A stretch of DNA of 64,000 bases from PWXP01 sp040772845. GTDB taxonomy: Bacteria > Planctomycetota > Planctomycetia > Pirellulales > Thermoguttaceae. Below, one piece after another: positions 9,796-18,689 of the stretch. How positions within the stretch are numbered: position 1 is the stretch's first letter; each line of letters starts with the position of its first letter. The stretch covers positions 5,332,001-5,396,000 of the forward strand of contig JAXGXG010000001.1 of the NCBI GenBank assembly GCA_040772845.1, given 5' to 3'. Under the pieces are notes generated by a model. The model worked only from the letters and a program-made list of their open reading frames with translations. It made no database searches and was not told the origin of the DNA. A program made the position numbers and the translations under genes.

Positions 9796-10611
9796 TTACC
9801 CGATCCAGAGGCCTTCGACACGGATCTGGTAGCCGTCCTCATTTTGTGCAAGGTAATTCAGCAGTCCGCTGTGCCGCCACTGAAGCATGCACATTCTCGG
9901 CTGAAAGAAGTAGCGCATTCCCAGTTTCAACTCGCTGCGCGACTCGGTCACAAGTCCTTCGTAGCCTTCGGCAATGTAGTAGCCAAGGTCCTTGGCTCCG
10001 TGCTTGCGCGGCTCGAGAGGGCCGGTCACGCACCAGGCCATGACCCCGGTGCGCTGGTCCACCTCCATGACCACGCCGCAATGCGTGATCGGGCAGCCGC
10101 ACGACATGCCCAGCGGCCGGCCGAGTAGAATATCACCTTTCTGGATATCGAGTTCTCGCACCAGCATCGGGTTGTGCGGAAGGATGATTTCGCGCGGCCC
10201 TGGCTCCTCGGGGAAATGCTCCAGGTAGAAATCGAACTCGCGTCCCAGGTGGTCGCGCCATGCCGGGTGCGCGAAGGCATCTGCCGGGCGCGCTTCTGCA
10301 TGCGGCCGAGCCGCACACCCGCCCTGCGCCGCTGCGGAACAGGGGCCGCACGCCGCAGCAGTGCGCCGAGCAGTCACCGTCTGCGATGATATGTGCGGGC
10401 CGCCGGCGGATGATGCGTGTGCGGCGTCATGGCCGGTTTTGTCTGCCCCTACGGACGCGACGCCGGCGAAGCGTCTGTCTTTGGAAAGATGGATGCAGCG
10501 GCGCAGCAGTTCAGGCGCAGCGGTCAGTCGTTCGCGAAACTCCTCGCACGTGCGGCATCCGCACATGCCGCAGTCGAGGCCGGGAAGTTGAATGTTGGTT
10601 ATCTCGTTCAT
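9796..10611 (-). CDS. Fe-S cluster protein of the ABC/GTPase operon
   Basis: The N-terminus LPGLDCGMCGCRTCEEF, with a further Cys about 17 residues on (LLRRCIHLS), has the spacing of the 4Fe-4S domain found in the acetyl-CoA synthase gamma subunit (PF04060). A Cys/Ala-rich linker at about residues 50-110 (CGPCSAAAQGGC) differs from the rest and may be a metal-binding or flexible segment. The C-terminal 150 residues form a conserved-looking domain with GMSCGCPITHCGVVMEV, giving three more cysteines and a histidine. It is the last gene of a three-gene unit, 66 bp after the GTPase. Function unknown; a role as cluster or metal carrier, or as the target of the GTPase/ATPase pair, is inferred from its partners. 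Confidence 0.7.
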   Translation of the reverse strand: MNEITNIQLPGLDCGMCGCRTCEEFRERLTAAPELLRRCIHLSKDRRFAGVASVGADKTGHDAAHASSAGGPHISSQTVTARRTAAACGPCSAAAQGGCAARPHAEARPADAFAHPAWRDHLGREFDFYLEHFPEEPGPREIILPHNPMLVRELDIQKGDILLGRPLGMSCGCPITHCGVVMEVDQRTGVMAWCVTGPLEPRKHGAKDLGYYIAEGYEGLVTESRSELKLGMRYFFQPRMCMLQWRHSGLLNYLAQNEDGYQIRVEGLWIG

Positions 10612-10677
10612 GGGAAGATCGTTCCTGTTTAACGTTATGGGTGTTTATCCGGTAGACAAGGGCGGCGAGTTCTCGTG

Positions 10678-11379
10678 CTATTCGCCGCGGTAGAACGTCT
10701 GGCTTTCCAGTGCGCGAACCACGCCGAAGTGCGATTGCCAGCCAATCTCTTTCTTGCCCACACAGATCGTACAGGTTCCGACGGGCGGATTGCCTCGCAG
10801 GTAGAGCGTTCCATTGACCTCGGGAGTCTCCAGGGTCTGCTCGACCAGCGGATCGATTCCGATCCCGTGCAGTGCGTTCACCTCGCGCACGAGCACTTCG
10901 GGGGCAACGTCCTGAATGCGCGCCCGGAAGACCTCGCGTTCCGCCTGCGATACGCGATCGGTCTTCGTCACCACGGCGATGTCGGCCAGCGAGAGCATGG
11001 GCCCGACCTTCAGCGGCAGGTTCATCCCGCTGGTTGCTTCGAGAATGATCATACCCAAGCCGCCATCGACGTAAGGCGCGCAGCGCAGGCAGAGGCCGGC
11101 CGTTTCGACCAGTAGGATTTCTGCGCCTTCCTTCTCGGCCCATTGCAATGCATCGCTGAGGACCATCACATGGCAGTGGTCCGGGCAAAGCTCGCCCGAG
11201 TAGACCTTGCGCGTCGGAATGTTGAATTCGGCGGCGAGGAGTTCATCTTCGTCAGCGTACTGCACGTCCAGTTTCAGGAAGGCCACCTGCCGTTCCGCCT
11301 GCAGGAACTTCCGGATCATATGGCGGAGAACGGACGTTTTGCCGGTCGTGGCCGGCCCGGCGCATACGACAAGCCTCAT
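10678..11379 (-). CDS. HypB/UreG-like SIMIBI GTPase
   Basis: P-loop GTPase: Walker A GPATTGKTSVL at residues 8-18, switch/Walker B ILLVETAGLC, and the guanine-specificity motif TKTD. It carries three Cys pairs, ELCPDHCH, LCLRCAPY and GTCTICVGKK, suited to binding a metal or cluster. HypB and UreG, the closest well-known group, deliver nickel to hydrogenase and urease. No hydrogenase or urease gene lies nearby, so the client is unknown. The start codon overlaps the stop of the ABC ATPase gene by 4 bp, showing translational coupling. Assignment to the GTPase class is firm; function is inferred. Confidence 0.8.
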   Translation of the reverse strand: MRLVVCAGPATTGKTSVLRHMIRKFLQAERQVAFLKLDVQYADEDELLAAEFNIPTRKVYSGELCPDHCHVMVLSDALQWAEKEGAEILLVETAGLCLRCAPYVDGGLGMIILEATSGMNLPLKVGPMLSLADIAVVTKTDRVSQAEREVFRARIQDVAPEVLVREVNALHGIGIDPLVEQTLETPEVNGTLYLRGNPPVGTCTICVGKKEIGWQSHFGVVRALESQTFYRGE

Positions 11380-12164
11380 GCCGCCACCTCCAATTCACCT
11401 GCGTTGAGACGTTGGCCCTGCCGCAGTTTCTCGCGAAGCGCCGAGAGCGCGTCGTCCAGGCGGTTCACCTGGATGGAAATTGCCTGCTCTTCCTCGCTGG
11501 TGTAAAGCACCTTCGTAATGCAGCCGTTGCGCATGACCAGGCGGAAATCCGAGAGCAGCGCGATGCGCGGATCGTGGGTTACGAAGATGAAGATCTTCCG
11601 ATGCTGCCGAAGCAACTGCACCGCCCGCGTCCGGTGGATGCCTGCGTTCTCCACCTCATCCAGAAGGACGACAGGCGTGCTGCATATGATCGTGGCGTCG
11701 GCAATCAGCAGGGCGCGTGTTTGCCCGCCGGAGAGTTCGGTCATTCGATGGTCCGGGTCGATCGGTTCGCCGGTCAACTGGTTGGCGAAATCGATGGCTT
11801 CGGCGACCAACCCGCTCGCGTTGCCGTCGTTGCCGCTTCGCACCCGGCTGTGCGTCAACAGGAACTCCTGCACCGGAAGGTCCGAAAGGAACGTCGTGTG
11901 CTGGGTGATCAGTGCAATCGGGTTTCGGGCCGGATTGTAGCGGAAGTCGGCCGGGGGCGTCGCGCCGTTGATCAGGATGCGGCGACCGCTCGGCGTATCG
12001 GCGTTGGCGAACAGTTCGATGTCGTTGATCAGCGTCGTCTTGCCCGAGCCGGTCGGCCCGACAATGCTGACAACCTGCCCCATGTGCATGTCAATCCGGT
12101 CGAACGACTCGTTGGTGTGGCCATTCTTCCCGTGGCCGCTGAGGACGGAAATGGTGTGGATCAT
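11376..12164 (-). CDS. stand-alone ABC-type ATPase of the Fe-S/GTPase operon
   Basis: ABC nucleotide-binding domain with Walker A GPTGSGKTTL, Q-loop region ALITQHTTFL, signature LSGGQTRALLIADA, Walker B VVLLDEVENAGI and switch histidine VTHD. The Walker B tail reads DEVENAG instead of the usual DEPTS, and no transmembrane partner is encoded nearby. This points to a soluble role, as for SufC- or UvrA-like ATPases, instead of transport. The ATG at 12164 has an excellent ribosome site (AAGGAGT). First gene of the operon, 75 bp after the sigma-54 promoter. The frame is open upstream to 12434, but that part reads as non-coding. Confidence 0.82.
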   Translation of the reverse strand: MIHTISVLSGHGKNGHTNESFDRIDMHMGQVVSIVGPTGSGKTTLINDIELFANADTPSGRRILINGATPPADFRYNPARNPIALITQHTTFLSDLPVQEFLLTHSRVRSGNDGNASGLVAEAIDFANQLTGEPIDPDHRMTELSGGQTRALLIADATIICSTPVVLLDEVENAGIHRTRAVQLLRQHRKIFIFVTHDPRIALLSDFRLVMRNGCITKVLYTSEEEQAISIQVNRLDDALSALREKLRQGQRLNAGELEVAA

Positions 12165-12238
12165 AGGAACTCCTTCAGGTGACGGTTGTCGCGCCTTCGT
12201 TGCGTGACAATCTTGAAATTGAGACGCCGCAATCGCAG

Positions 12239-12254
12239 TGCAACTGTCGCGCCA
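12239..12254 (-). promoter_or_regulatory. sigma-54 (-24/-12) promoter of the ABC/GTPase/Fe-S operon
   Basis: On the reverse strand the site reads TGGCGCGACAGTTGCA; the RpoN consensus is TGGCACGNNNNTTGCA, so only one base differs and the GG-N10-GC spacing is exact. It points at the ABC ATPase gene 75 bp downstream and lies between that gene and a sigma-54 activator gene. Confidence 0.75.
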
Positions 12255-12316
12255 CTTCGGTTGATAAACGGGACTCTCCTTGAACTGGCCGAAATACGCG
12301 GCAAATATCGCGTACG

Positions 12317-12336
12317 GGCGAGCATCTGCGCTCGCC
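12317..12336. promoter_or_regulatory. possible activator-binding palindrome (GGCGAGC-N6-GCTCGCC)
   Basis: Perfect 7-bp arms with a 6-bp spacer, about 65-80 bp upstream of the sigma-54 promoter, where enhancer-binding proteins commonly bind. Assignment is inferred from position only. Confidence 0.35.
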
Positions 12337-12387
12337 GCCGTGATCATTGCCGGGCGCGCGCCGCGCGATATGACGGGCGCCGGTCGC

Positions 12388-12426
12388 TCCATCACGGGCG
12401 GCACAAGGAATCGAACTCGTGATGGA
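12388..12426. promoter_or_regulatory. 9-bp inverted repeat upstream of the sigma-54 promoter
   Basis: TCCATCACG (12388-12396) and CGTGATGGA (12418-12426) are exact inverted copies 21 bp apart, about 140 bp upstream of the -24 element. A second candidate upstream activator site, or a hairpin. Confidence 0.3.
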
Positions 12427-12627
12427 AGCGGCAACCGTCGCCAGGTTGAGAGTGCGTTCGGGTCGAGTCAAGTTCGCCATCGATGCCGCAAGCCGTCGTC
12501 AAGCTGGCAACGATTGCAGGTAGCCGTTCACGGGTCGGTGGCGCAAGCCATTCTCCCCACGGCATACGAGGGGAACAGTCGCCTGGGAACGGTTGCGATC
12601 GGAGGAGTATTGCGCGTGCAGAGGCGA

Positions 12628-14292
12628 TCAGACATCGGCGGCCTGCCGAAAGCGGGCCCAATCGATTCCGAGCCTGCGCATCTTGGCGCGCAGCGTGTGG
12701 GGGTTGACCTGCAGAATGGCCGCGGCGCCGCGACGGCCTTCGATCTGGCCGTGCGTGGCGGTCAATGCTGTTTCGATGTGCCGCCGGTTGGCTTCGGCAA
12801 GCGAAACGATGGTTGCTGCTTCCGTAGGGTGTGTCGTGAGGCTCGGGGTTTTCTTCGCTCCGGCGCTCGTGCTCGCTGCTGTGGCGCCCCCAAGCGCCTT
12901 GGCCACCTCGAGTCCTCGTCCGTCGCCCAGAATGGCCGCCCGATCGATGACGGACGCCAGCTCTCGAATGTTTCCGGGCCATGCATAGGCCGTCAGAAGC
13001 CGGATATCTTCGGATGACGGCATCGACTCGGGCAGCACGAATCGCGTGGCGGCGCGCCGGGCGAAATGCCGCGCCAGCTCCGGGATGTCCTCCTGCCGGT
13101 CTCGCAAGGGCGGCAGAGAGATCGGGAAGACGGCCAACCGATACCAGAGGTCTTCGCGAAAGGTCCCTTCGGTCACCATGGCGGCGAGGTCGCGATGGGT
13201 TGCCGCCACAATCCGTACATCCACGTGGATCGGATCGTGGCCGCCCACGCGTTCCAGCCAACCGTCTTGCAGAATCCGGAGCAACCGCACCTGTGCCGCC
13301 AGGGGAAGTTCGCCCACCTCATCCAGGAGCAGTGTTCCGCAGTTCGCGCGTTCGAACCAGCCCTGACGGGTTTGTGCGGCGCCGGTGAACGAACCTCGTT
13401 CGTGCCCGAACAGTTGCGAGTCGATCAGTTCCGGAGGGATCGCGCCACAATTGATCCGCAGAAACGGGCCGCTTGCCCGCGACGACTGGGTATGGATCAT
13501 CCGGGCCATCACCTCTTTGCCGGTCCCCGTCTCGCCCAGGACGAGCACGGGTACGTCCGACCTGGCCACCAGTTCCACGCGTTCGATAACGGCGCGGAGG
13601 CCCGAGTCGGCGCCCACGACACTGTCAGAAAGCTCCTTGCGCCCCAGCCGTGTGAGCAGGGAACGCTTGTCGGCCTCGGCCGCCGCCTGCATGGTCGCCA
13701 TCACTCGCAGCCGCCGATCGTTTTCCAGCGCGGCCGAAAAAGGTTCGAGCAAAGCCTGGGCCAGTTCCAGGTGGAGAGGCTTCTGTACATCCTCGCCCGC
13801 AGCCAGGAGCAGAATCCCACATCCCCCCTCCTGGTCAGTCAGCGGGCCGGCGACCAGATCCCCTGCGATCCCCTGAGGAGTCAGAAGGTCCCAAGGGACT
13901 TCCCCTGCGCAGTCGCTGCGCCGAGCAGCGCACCGTCGGCGACACCACGCGGTCAACCTGGCGAACTGCACGTCGGAAAGCACCGTCCGAGAAGAGGAGC
14001 CCCCCCTTCTGTCGCCCTCGTCCGCCAGGGCAACCGTCTCGATCGCATTCTTTTCCAAGTCGAACTTGCGCACCACGATGCACCGCAAGGACACTATTTC
14101 TTTGAGAATGTGAGCAATCGCAACGGTTGATTCTTCGATCCCGACATGGCGAGAAGCCTCCCGCCAGATACCCGTTACCACGGAGGCCGGAGCACCGCCG
14201 TCGCTGGATCCATCGCCAGACGCGGGCGGGCCGTTATATATCACAGATGGAGCCGTTATATTACACGGATTTAGGGGCACTTCGAACCTCAC
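12628..14292 (-). CDS. sigma-54-dependent transcriptional activator (GAF, AAA+, Fis-type HTH)
   Basis: Enhancer-binding protein. The first 200 or so residues look like a GAF-type sensor (GCGILLLAAGEDVQKPLHLELAQALLEPF matches the end of such domains). The central AAA+ domain has Walker A GETGTGKEV, HERGSFTGA (the sigma-54 contact loop, GSFTGA in place of GAFTGA), Walker B GTLLLDEVGEL and RLLRILQDG. The C-terminus carries a Fis-like helix-turn-helix (GRRGAAAILQVNPHTLRAKM). It has no receiver domain, so it likely responds to a ligand, as FhlA and NorR do. It precedes the sigma-54 promoter and operon at 12254-9796 on the same strand and is the obvious candidate regulator. Confidence 0.9.
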   Translation of the reverse strand: MRFEVPLNPCNITAPSVIYNGPPASGDGSSDGGAPASVVTGIWREASRHVGIEESTVAIAHILKEIVSLRCIVVRKFDLEKNAIETVALADEGDRRGGSSSRTVLSDVQFARLTAWCRRRCAARRSDCAGEVPWDLLTPQGIAGDLVAGPLTDQEGGCGILLLAAGEDVQKPLHLELAQALLEPFSAALENDRRLRVMATMQAAAEADKRSLLTRLGRKELSDSVVGADSGLRAVIERVELVARSDVPVLVLGETGTGKEVMARMIHTQSSRASGPFLRINCGAIPPELIDSQLFGHERGSFTGAAQTRQGWFERANCGTLLLDEVGELPLAAQVRLLRILQDGWLERVGGHDPIHVDVRIVAATHRDLAAMVTEGTFREDLWYRLAVFPISLPPLRDRQEDIPELARHFARRAATRFVLPESMPSSEDIRLLTAYAWPGNIRELASVIDRAAILGDGRGLEVAKALGGATAASTSAGAKKTPSLTTHPTEAATIVSLAEANRRHIETALTATHGQIEGRRGAAAILQVNPHTLRAKMRRLGIDWARFRQAADV

Positions 14293-14405
14293 ACAACGTA
14301 TCTACGCGGTACCGGCGGGACGCGAGGCCGGCGGGCCGCAGAAAGGCGCAAGGTCATTGCAAATCGGATGCCGGAAAAACCGGAAAGGGAAGCGTTCCGG
14401 CGGAA

Positions 14406-15803
14406 TCACGCCGCAGTGAGCCGGTCTTTGCAGAGGGCCGGACGCAAGGTCGGAATCCGATCCGTCGGCCACACGCCAACCGAAGGCCGGCCAACGCCGT
14501 CGAGCTGCTCCAGAAGCATGGACTGAATCGCATCGATCTTGGCAGACGAGAATGCGGTAACCCGGAAGCTGAGACCCAAGTTCATCTCATTTCCCACTGT
14601 CGTGGGCGACAGTACCAGGGGCACCATGGGGCCGGTCGATGCAGCGCGGGCGTAGCCGAGAATCCGATCGGTCGTCGGCGCGCCGAGCCAGCCGTCGCGC
14701 AATACAACATTGGAGATTCCGGCGGTAAGCGGAAGGACCCTTCGCAGGAAGTGTGGGCGCGCCGCTTCTTTCAGGTATGGCCAGATTGCCGCCGAGAGCT
14801 TCATGCTGACCAGCGAATTGAGGTGACCGCGTTTTGCCTTGGTGGCTGCGGTCAAGGCATGGATTTGGCGAACGGCATCCTCAAACGATCCGGCCGTATC
14901 GGGACTCGACCGTACGACGTGATAGGCTAGAAACGCGCCGAGCATTTCGTTCACATCGGCCGAAGCATCCGGCCGTGTATTGACAATGGTGCCCAGTGCC
15001 ACATCGCGGGGGCGACCCCGCCACAACCGCCGGGGCAAATGCCGGGCCAGCGCGCGGGCCAGCGCGGCAAGCATCACATCATGAACCGTGGCGTCGAGCG
15101 AGCGAGCATACTTCCGCAACCGGGCAACCGTACCCGGCGCCGTGGAGCAAAGCCGATAGTCGACCGTCATGTCGCTCATGGAGAAACAGGCCGGGTGGGC
15201 TGTGGGCGATTGGAAAACGGACCGGCGGACGGTATTCAGTACCGACGGGATCACCCGATTCCACCCCAATTCCCCCTTGAATGCATCGCGGTAGGTGCCC
15301 GTGTAGCTCGTAAGGGGCTGCGAGCTGGCTGGTATTTCGAGCCCCAGGTAGCGTCCCAGTACATGCCGGAGCACGAGCCGCGAAGCGACACTATCTGCGG
15401 TCCAGTGGTCGTATGTAGCCGCCAGCCAATGAGAGTTCGCGTCGTAGGGAATCAGAGCGAATCGCAGGGGATGGCAACGAGGCCGGGGAAACGGCCGATT
15501 CAGCGCTCGGGCCACATGCCGGCGAACATCGTCATCCGAGTCGCCGGTGCCTTCCGGCGCCTCAATATCCGGCGCGCTACCTGTTGCGATCGTGTAGTGG
15601 CGGCCGTCTTCGGCGAGTTCTACGGCCCCCAGCCGATTGAAGGCGAAGGCGTCCTGCACCGCAACCTGGAGCCGCTCGGCATCGGCTCTTCCGGCCAGCT
15701 TGTAGAGATGGCAGGCATTGTAGGGATGCGTTTGGCTCCACTGCAACATCATGTGCTGAATCGCATTCAGCCTGCCCCGTTCGCGATCGACGTGTGTGTC
15801 CAT
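14406..15803 (-). CDS. condensation-domain/acyltransferase superfamily protein
   Basis: About 465 residues with the fold signature of CoA-dependent acyltransferases, NRPS condensation domains and WS/DGAT enzymes. The catalytic HHxxxDG region appears as DHWTADS (around residue 132), with the first histidine replaced by Asp. Later, ISNVVLRDGW and LVLSPTTVGNEMNLGLSF resemble the conserved C-terminal region of stand-alone condensation-like enzymes. No carrier protein or NRPS module is adjacent, so it probably acylates a free substrate. It lies 113 bp upstream of the activator gene on the same strand but may have its own promoter. Substrate unknown. Confidence 0.65.
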   Translation of the reverse strand: MDTHVDRERGRLNAIQHMMLQWSQTHPYNACHLYKLAGRADAERLQVAVQDAFAFNRLGAVELAEDGRHYTIATGSAPDIEAPEGTGDSDDDVRRHVARALNRPFPRPRCHPLRFALIPYDANSHWLAATYDHWTADSVASRLVLRHVLGRYLGLEIPASSQPLTSYTGTYRDAFKGELGWNRVIPSVLNTVRRSVFQSPTAHPACFSMSDMTVDYRLCSTAPGTVARLRKYARSLDATVHDVMLAALARALARHLPRRLWRGRPRDVALGTIVNTRPDASADVNEMLGAFLAYHVVRSSPDTAGSFEDAVRQIHALTAATKAKRGHLNSLVSMKLSAAIWPYLKEAARPHFLRRVLPLTAGISNVVLRDGWLGAPTTDRILGYARAASTGPMVPLVLSPTTVGNEMNLGLSFRVTAFSSAKIDAIQSMLLEQLDGVGRPSVGVWPTDRIPTLRPALCKDRLTAA

Positions 15804-16442
15804 TCTTTCCCTGATTCTCTGCTCTGAATCTTAAAGACGCTTCGACTATCACCGACCCGGGCCGCCGGTCCTACGGTGGACGCGAGACAACGGACCATGC
15901 CGGCAAACCGGATGATTGCAAGTTTTGTGCCGGGCGGCAGGCCGCGACGCAGGGCATAGGCTATATATATTGTGGCAGGATACTGTCGCGGTCGGGGCGA
16001 CACCATGTCACGGGCCCCAGGATAGTTGCCGGGCAATCCGGAGCATAGCACGGCCTGTCCGGGCGGCACATGCCTTTTGTGGGTTCTTCCTTTTCCCGGT
16101 GCAAATGGCAAGTCGGTGGAGTGCCGCTTCTGCCGGAAAGGGAAAACCGCGTGAAGGCGGGACTCGAACCATGACCACGCCTACAAACGGAAGGTGTTTT
16201 TTGTTGTTGGCGCGCCGTTTGCTTCTGACCAAGCACCATGTTGTAACTGAATCTTCCGGGAGATCAATAGGATGTCGCGCATGAAAAGATGGGGCATAGG
16301 CTGGCCTTTGGTCCTAAAATACTACCGCTATCGCACCGCCCAACGATTGGCGTCACTCGGCAATTCCATGACCGGCCTCTTCCGCAGAAGAGAGAATCGG
16401 GGCAGCATCGCTCATCACTCGGGCGTTGCTAAAAGCTGACGT
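15804..16442. other. intergenic region, contains one palindromic repeat
   Basis: 639 bp upstream of the acyltransferase-like gene. No gene recognised. A palindromic repeat copy lies at about 16070-16190. Confidence 0.45.
16070..16190 (-). repeat. palindromic MITE-like repeat, copy 1
   Basis: Read on the reverse strand it matches the copy at 20146-20266 over its length: TCATGGTTCGAGTCCCGCC, then CCCTTTCCGGC, then TTGCCATTTGCACC and AAAAGGAAGAACC. The sequence is diverged but clearly the same family. Confidence 0.6.
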
Positions 16443-17846
16443 TCAGGTTCCGCTACCGTGGGGTACGCGAGGAGCGGTCCCAGGTCGTGCGATTGCCTCG
16501 CCTGCCGCCTCGGCCACCGCGCGCAGATCGCCTGCCCCTAGTGTGGCCAGGACGTCGCCCGGCTTGAGTTGTGTGGCAAGCGAAGAGACGATTGCCGGGG
16601 CATCGCCAGGCGCGAAGGCCGCAACGCCTCGCCGCTGCAGTTCGACGGCCAATTGGGCCGCGTCCGCTTCGCCCGGTATCGGAGCGCCTTCGCGAGCACG
16701 GAATACGTCGGCCACCACAACGGCGTCGGCCGCTTGCAGGCTGTCGGCCGTTTCCGCCAGTAGCCGGGTCAGACGCAATGCCTGGTGAGGCTGATAGACG
16801 CACCAGAGCCGGCGGCCGGGATGCATCTGCCGGATCGTCTGCAAGGCGGCCGTTATCTCCGTTGGATGATGGGCGTAGTCGTCGATGATCGCGATATCGC
16901 CGTACGTACCCAGGCGTTCCAGGCGACGGGACAGGCCGGCAAACTGCGATAGCGCGGTTCCGATGCACTCGGGCGCAATTCCGTTGGCATGGGCCAACGC
17001 GGCGGCAGCCAGTGCGTTCCGTACGTTATGCGCACCTGGAACCTGCAGCCGGATTTCGCAAGCAGGCCGGCCCCGATAAACCAATTCAAACGCGTAACAT
17101 CCGTCTCGGTGGGTCAAACGACCGGCAAGCCAATCTGCGTTGCCGGTCCGTGCGAACGTTTCGACCCGGCATGCCGCACGCGCGGCGACGCGTTGCGTAT
17201 CGGCACAATCGGCGCGGGCGATGAGCAATCCCTGCGGCGGAATGGTCTGGACAAAACGAGTAAATGCGTCGAGCAGGTCCTGCTTCTGCGGATAGCAGTC
17301 GAAATGATCGTGGTCGATGCCCAGCACGGCCGCCTGCTGTGGTTGGAGATGGAGAAAGTTCGCGCGGAACTCGCACGCCTCGACCAGCGCAATCGGCCCC
17401 TGCCCAAAGCGTCCGGCCGACGCGGCTCCGAGTCTGGCCGCACCGCAGAAGACCAGCGGATCGCGCCCTGCGTGTGTAAACACCTGGGACGCCATGGCCA
17501 CCGTGCTCGACTTGCCGTGCGTTCCGGCGACGGCCAGACATTGCATCGCACCGGTCAACTGGCCGACCGTCTGGAAGTAACTTCGGCAGGGAATGCCCAG
17601 TTCGACGGCCCGGCGCAACTCGGGATTGGCCTCAGTTACGGCATCGCTGTAGACCAGCAGGTCGGCATCGGTTGGTAGATGTTCGGCGTGATGGCCGCAG
17701 GCGATCGGAACCGAGCCGCCGCCGGGCGATGGAATGGTCCCTTCGAGCAAGTCGGATCCGGTCAGGCGGCATCCGCGACCGGCCAGAACGGCGGCCAACG
17801 CCTGCATGCCTGCCCCGCGCGCGCCAACCAGGTGGATGCGTTGCAT
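16443..17846 (-). CDS. murC: UDP-N-acetylmuramate--L-alanine ligase (Mur ligase)
   Basis: ATP-dependent ligase adding L-alanine to UDP-N-acetylmuramate. The N-terminus MQRIHLVGARGAGMQALAAVL matches the MurC Rossmann start (usually GIGGIGMS). The P-loop reads AGTHGKSSTVAMAS, and IIDDYAHHPTEI is the conserved C-domain motif of MurC/Mpl. Length of about 467 suits MurC. ATG 17846 is 7 bp after the uppS stop, which fixes the start; the frame is open to 17927. The Mpl recycling ligase is a close relative and cannot be excluded entirely because of the variant GARGAGMQ and GKSS motifs. Part of a uppS-murC unit. Confidence 0.85.
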   Translation of the reverse strand: MQRIHLVGARGAGMQALAAVLAGRGCRLTGSDLLEGTIPSPGGGSVPIACGHHAEHLPTDADLLVYSDAVTEANPELRRAVELGIPCRSYFQTVGQLTGAMQCLAVAGTHGKSSTVAMASQVFTHAGRDPLVFCGAARLGAASAGRFGQGPIALVEACEFRANFLHLQPQQAAVLGIDHDHFDCYPQKQDLLDAFTRFVQTIPPQGLLIARADCADTQRVAARAACRVETFARTGNADWLAGRLTHRDGCYAFELVYRGRPACEIRLQVPGAHNVRNALAAAALAHANGIAPECIGTALSQFAGLSRRLERLGTYGDIAIIDDYAHHPTEITAALQTIRQMHPGRRLWCVYQPHQALRLTRLLAETADSLQAADAVVVADVFRAREGAPIPGEADAAQLAVELQRRGVAAFAPGDAPAIVSSLATQLKPGDVLATLGAGDLRAVAEAAGEAIARPGTAPRVPHGSGT

Positions 17847-17853
17847 AGGCGGT

Positions 17854-18624
17854 CTATGCCGGGCTGCTGTCGGTTGCAAGTCCGCCGAACCGGCGGTTGC
17901 GTCGTGCGTAATCGCGAATGGCTTCATGCAGTTGCGGCACGCCGAAGTCGGGCCAGAAGCAGTCGGTTACCCAGAGTTCTGCGTAACTGATCTGCCAGAG
18001 CAGGAAATTACTGATTCGCAGTTCGCCTGCCGTGCGAATGAGCAGATCGGGCTCCGGCATGGCGGCGGTGTACAGATGGTTGGAGACGGTCTGCTCGGTG
18101 ATTTCGGCGGGATCGATTTCCCCTTGCTGGACCTTCCGGGCAATACGCCGGACGGCATCGGTCAGTTCGGCCCGGCCGCCGTAGTTGATTGCCAGGCAGA
18201 CATGGAGCCCCGTATTGCCGCGTGTGGCGGTTACGGTCTTGTCGATTTCTTGAATCGCCTCGGCAGGCAATCCTTCTCTCCGCCCGATTACGCTGACGCG
18301 AATGCCGCGACGCATGACCTCATCGCGCTGTTCGGCCATATACTGCACCAGCAGCCCCATGAGGAAGTCGAGTTCGGGCCGAGGGCGTTTCCAGTTTTCG
18401 CTGGAGAAGCAGTAGAGCGTAATCTGCTCGATCTCCAGGCGTGCGCATTCTTCGGTGATGGCATGAACGCTGTCGGCCCCGCGGCGATGGCCTTCTATTC
18501 GCGGCAAGCCTCGCTGTTGCGCCCATCGCCCGTTGCCGTCCATAATGGCGGCAATATGGCGCGGCCGTCGCTGGGGCGGCACATCGAGAGGAGGCAGAGG
18601 CGTTTCTGGCATGGAGTCGGCCAT
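17854..18624 (-). CDS. uppS: isoprenyl transferase (undecaprenyl diphosphate synthase)
   Basis: cis-Prenyltransferase making undecaprenyl diphosphate, the lipid carrier for peptidoglycan and O-antigen units. Family motifs are all present: AAIMDGNGRWAQQRGLPR with the catalytic Asp, GHRRG, LYCFSSENWKRP, INYGGRAEL, and PDLLIRTAGELRISNFLLWQ followed by YAELWVTDCFWPDF. The length of 256 is normal. Its neighbour murC, 7 bp downstream, uses the same lipid-linked pathway. Confidence 0.95.
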   Translation of the reverse strand: MADSMPETPLPPLDVPPQRRPRHIAAIMDGNGRWAQQRGLPRIEGHRRGADSVHAITEECARLEIEQITLYCFSSENWKRPRPELDFLMGLLVQYMAEQRDEVMRRGIRVSVIGRREGLPAEAIQEIDKTVTATRGNTGLHVCLAINYGGRAELTDAVRRIARKVQQGEIDPAEITEQTVSNHLYTAAMPEPDLLIRTAGELRISNFLLWQISYAELWVTDCFWPDFGVPQLHEAIRDYARRNRRFGGLATDSSPA

Positions 18625-18689
18625 CTTCTGGACTGCGAATTATGTGCGCCGCATCCGCTGAACGATTGTCGTGTCCGCCGCCGCAGCCG

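Noticed and set aside
12395..12420. tRNA T-arm-like sequence (GAGTTCGATTCC on the - strand)
   Set aside because: T-stem pairs poorly and no anticodon or acceptor arm can be built around it.
16150..16175. Second tRNA T-arm-like sequence (ATGGTTCGAGTCCC on the - strand)
   Set aside because: It belongs to the palindromic repeat shared with 20146-20266; no cloverleaf.
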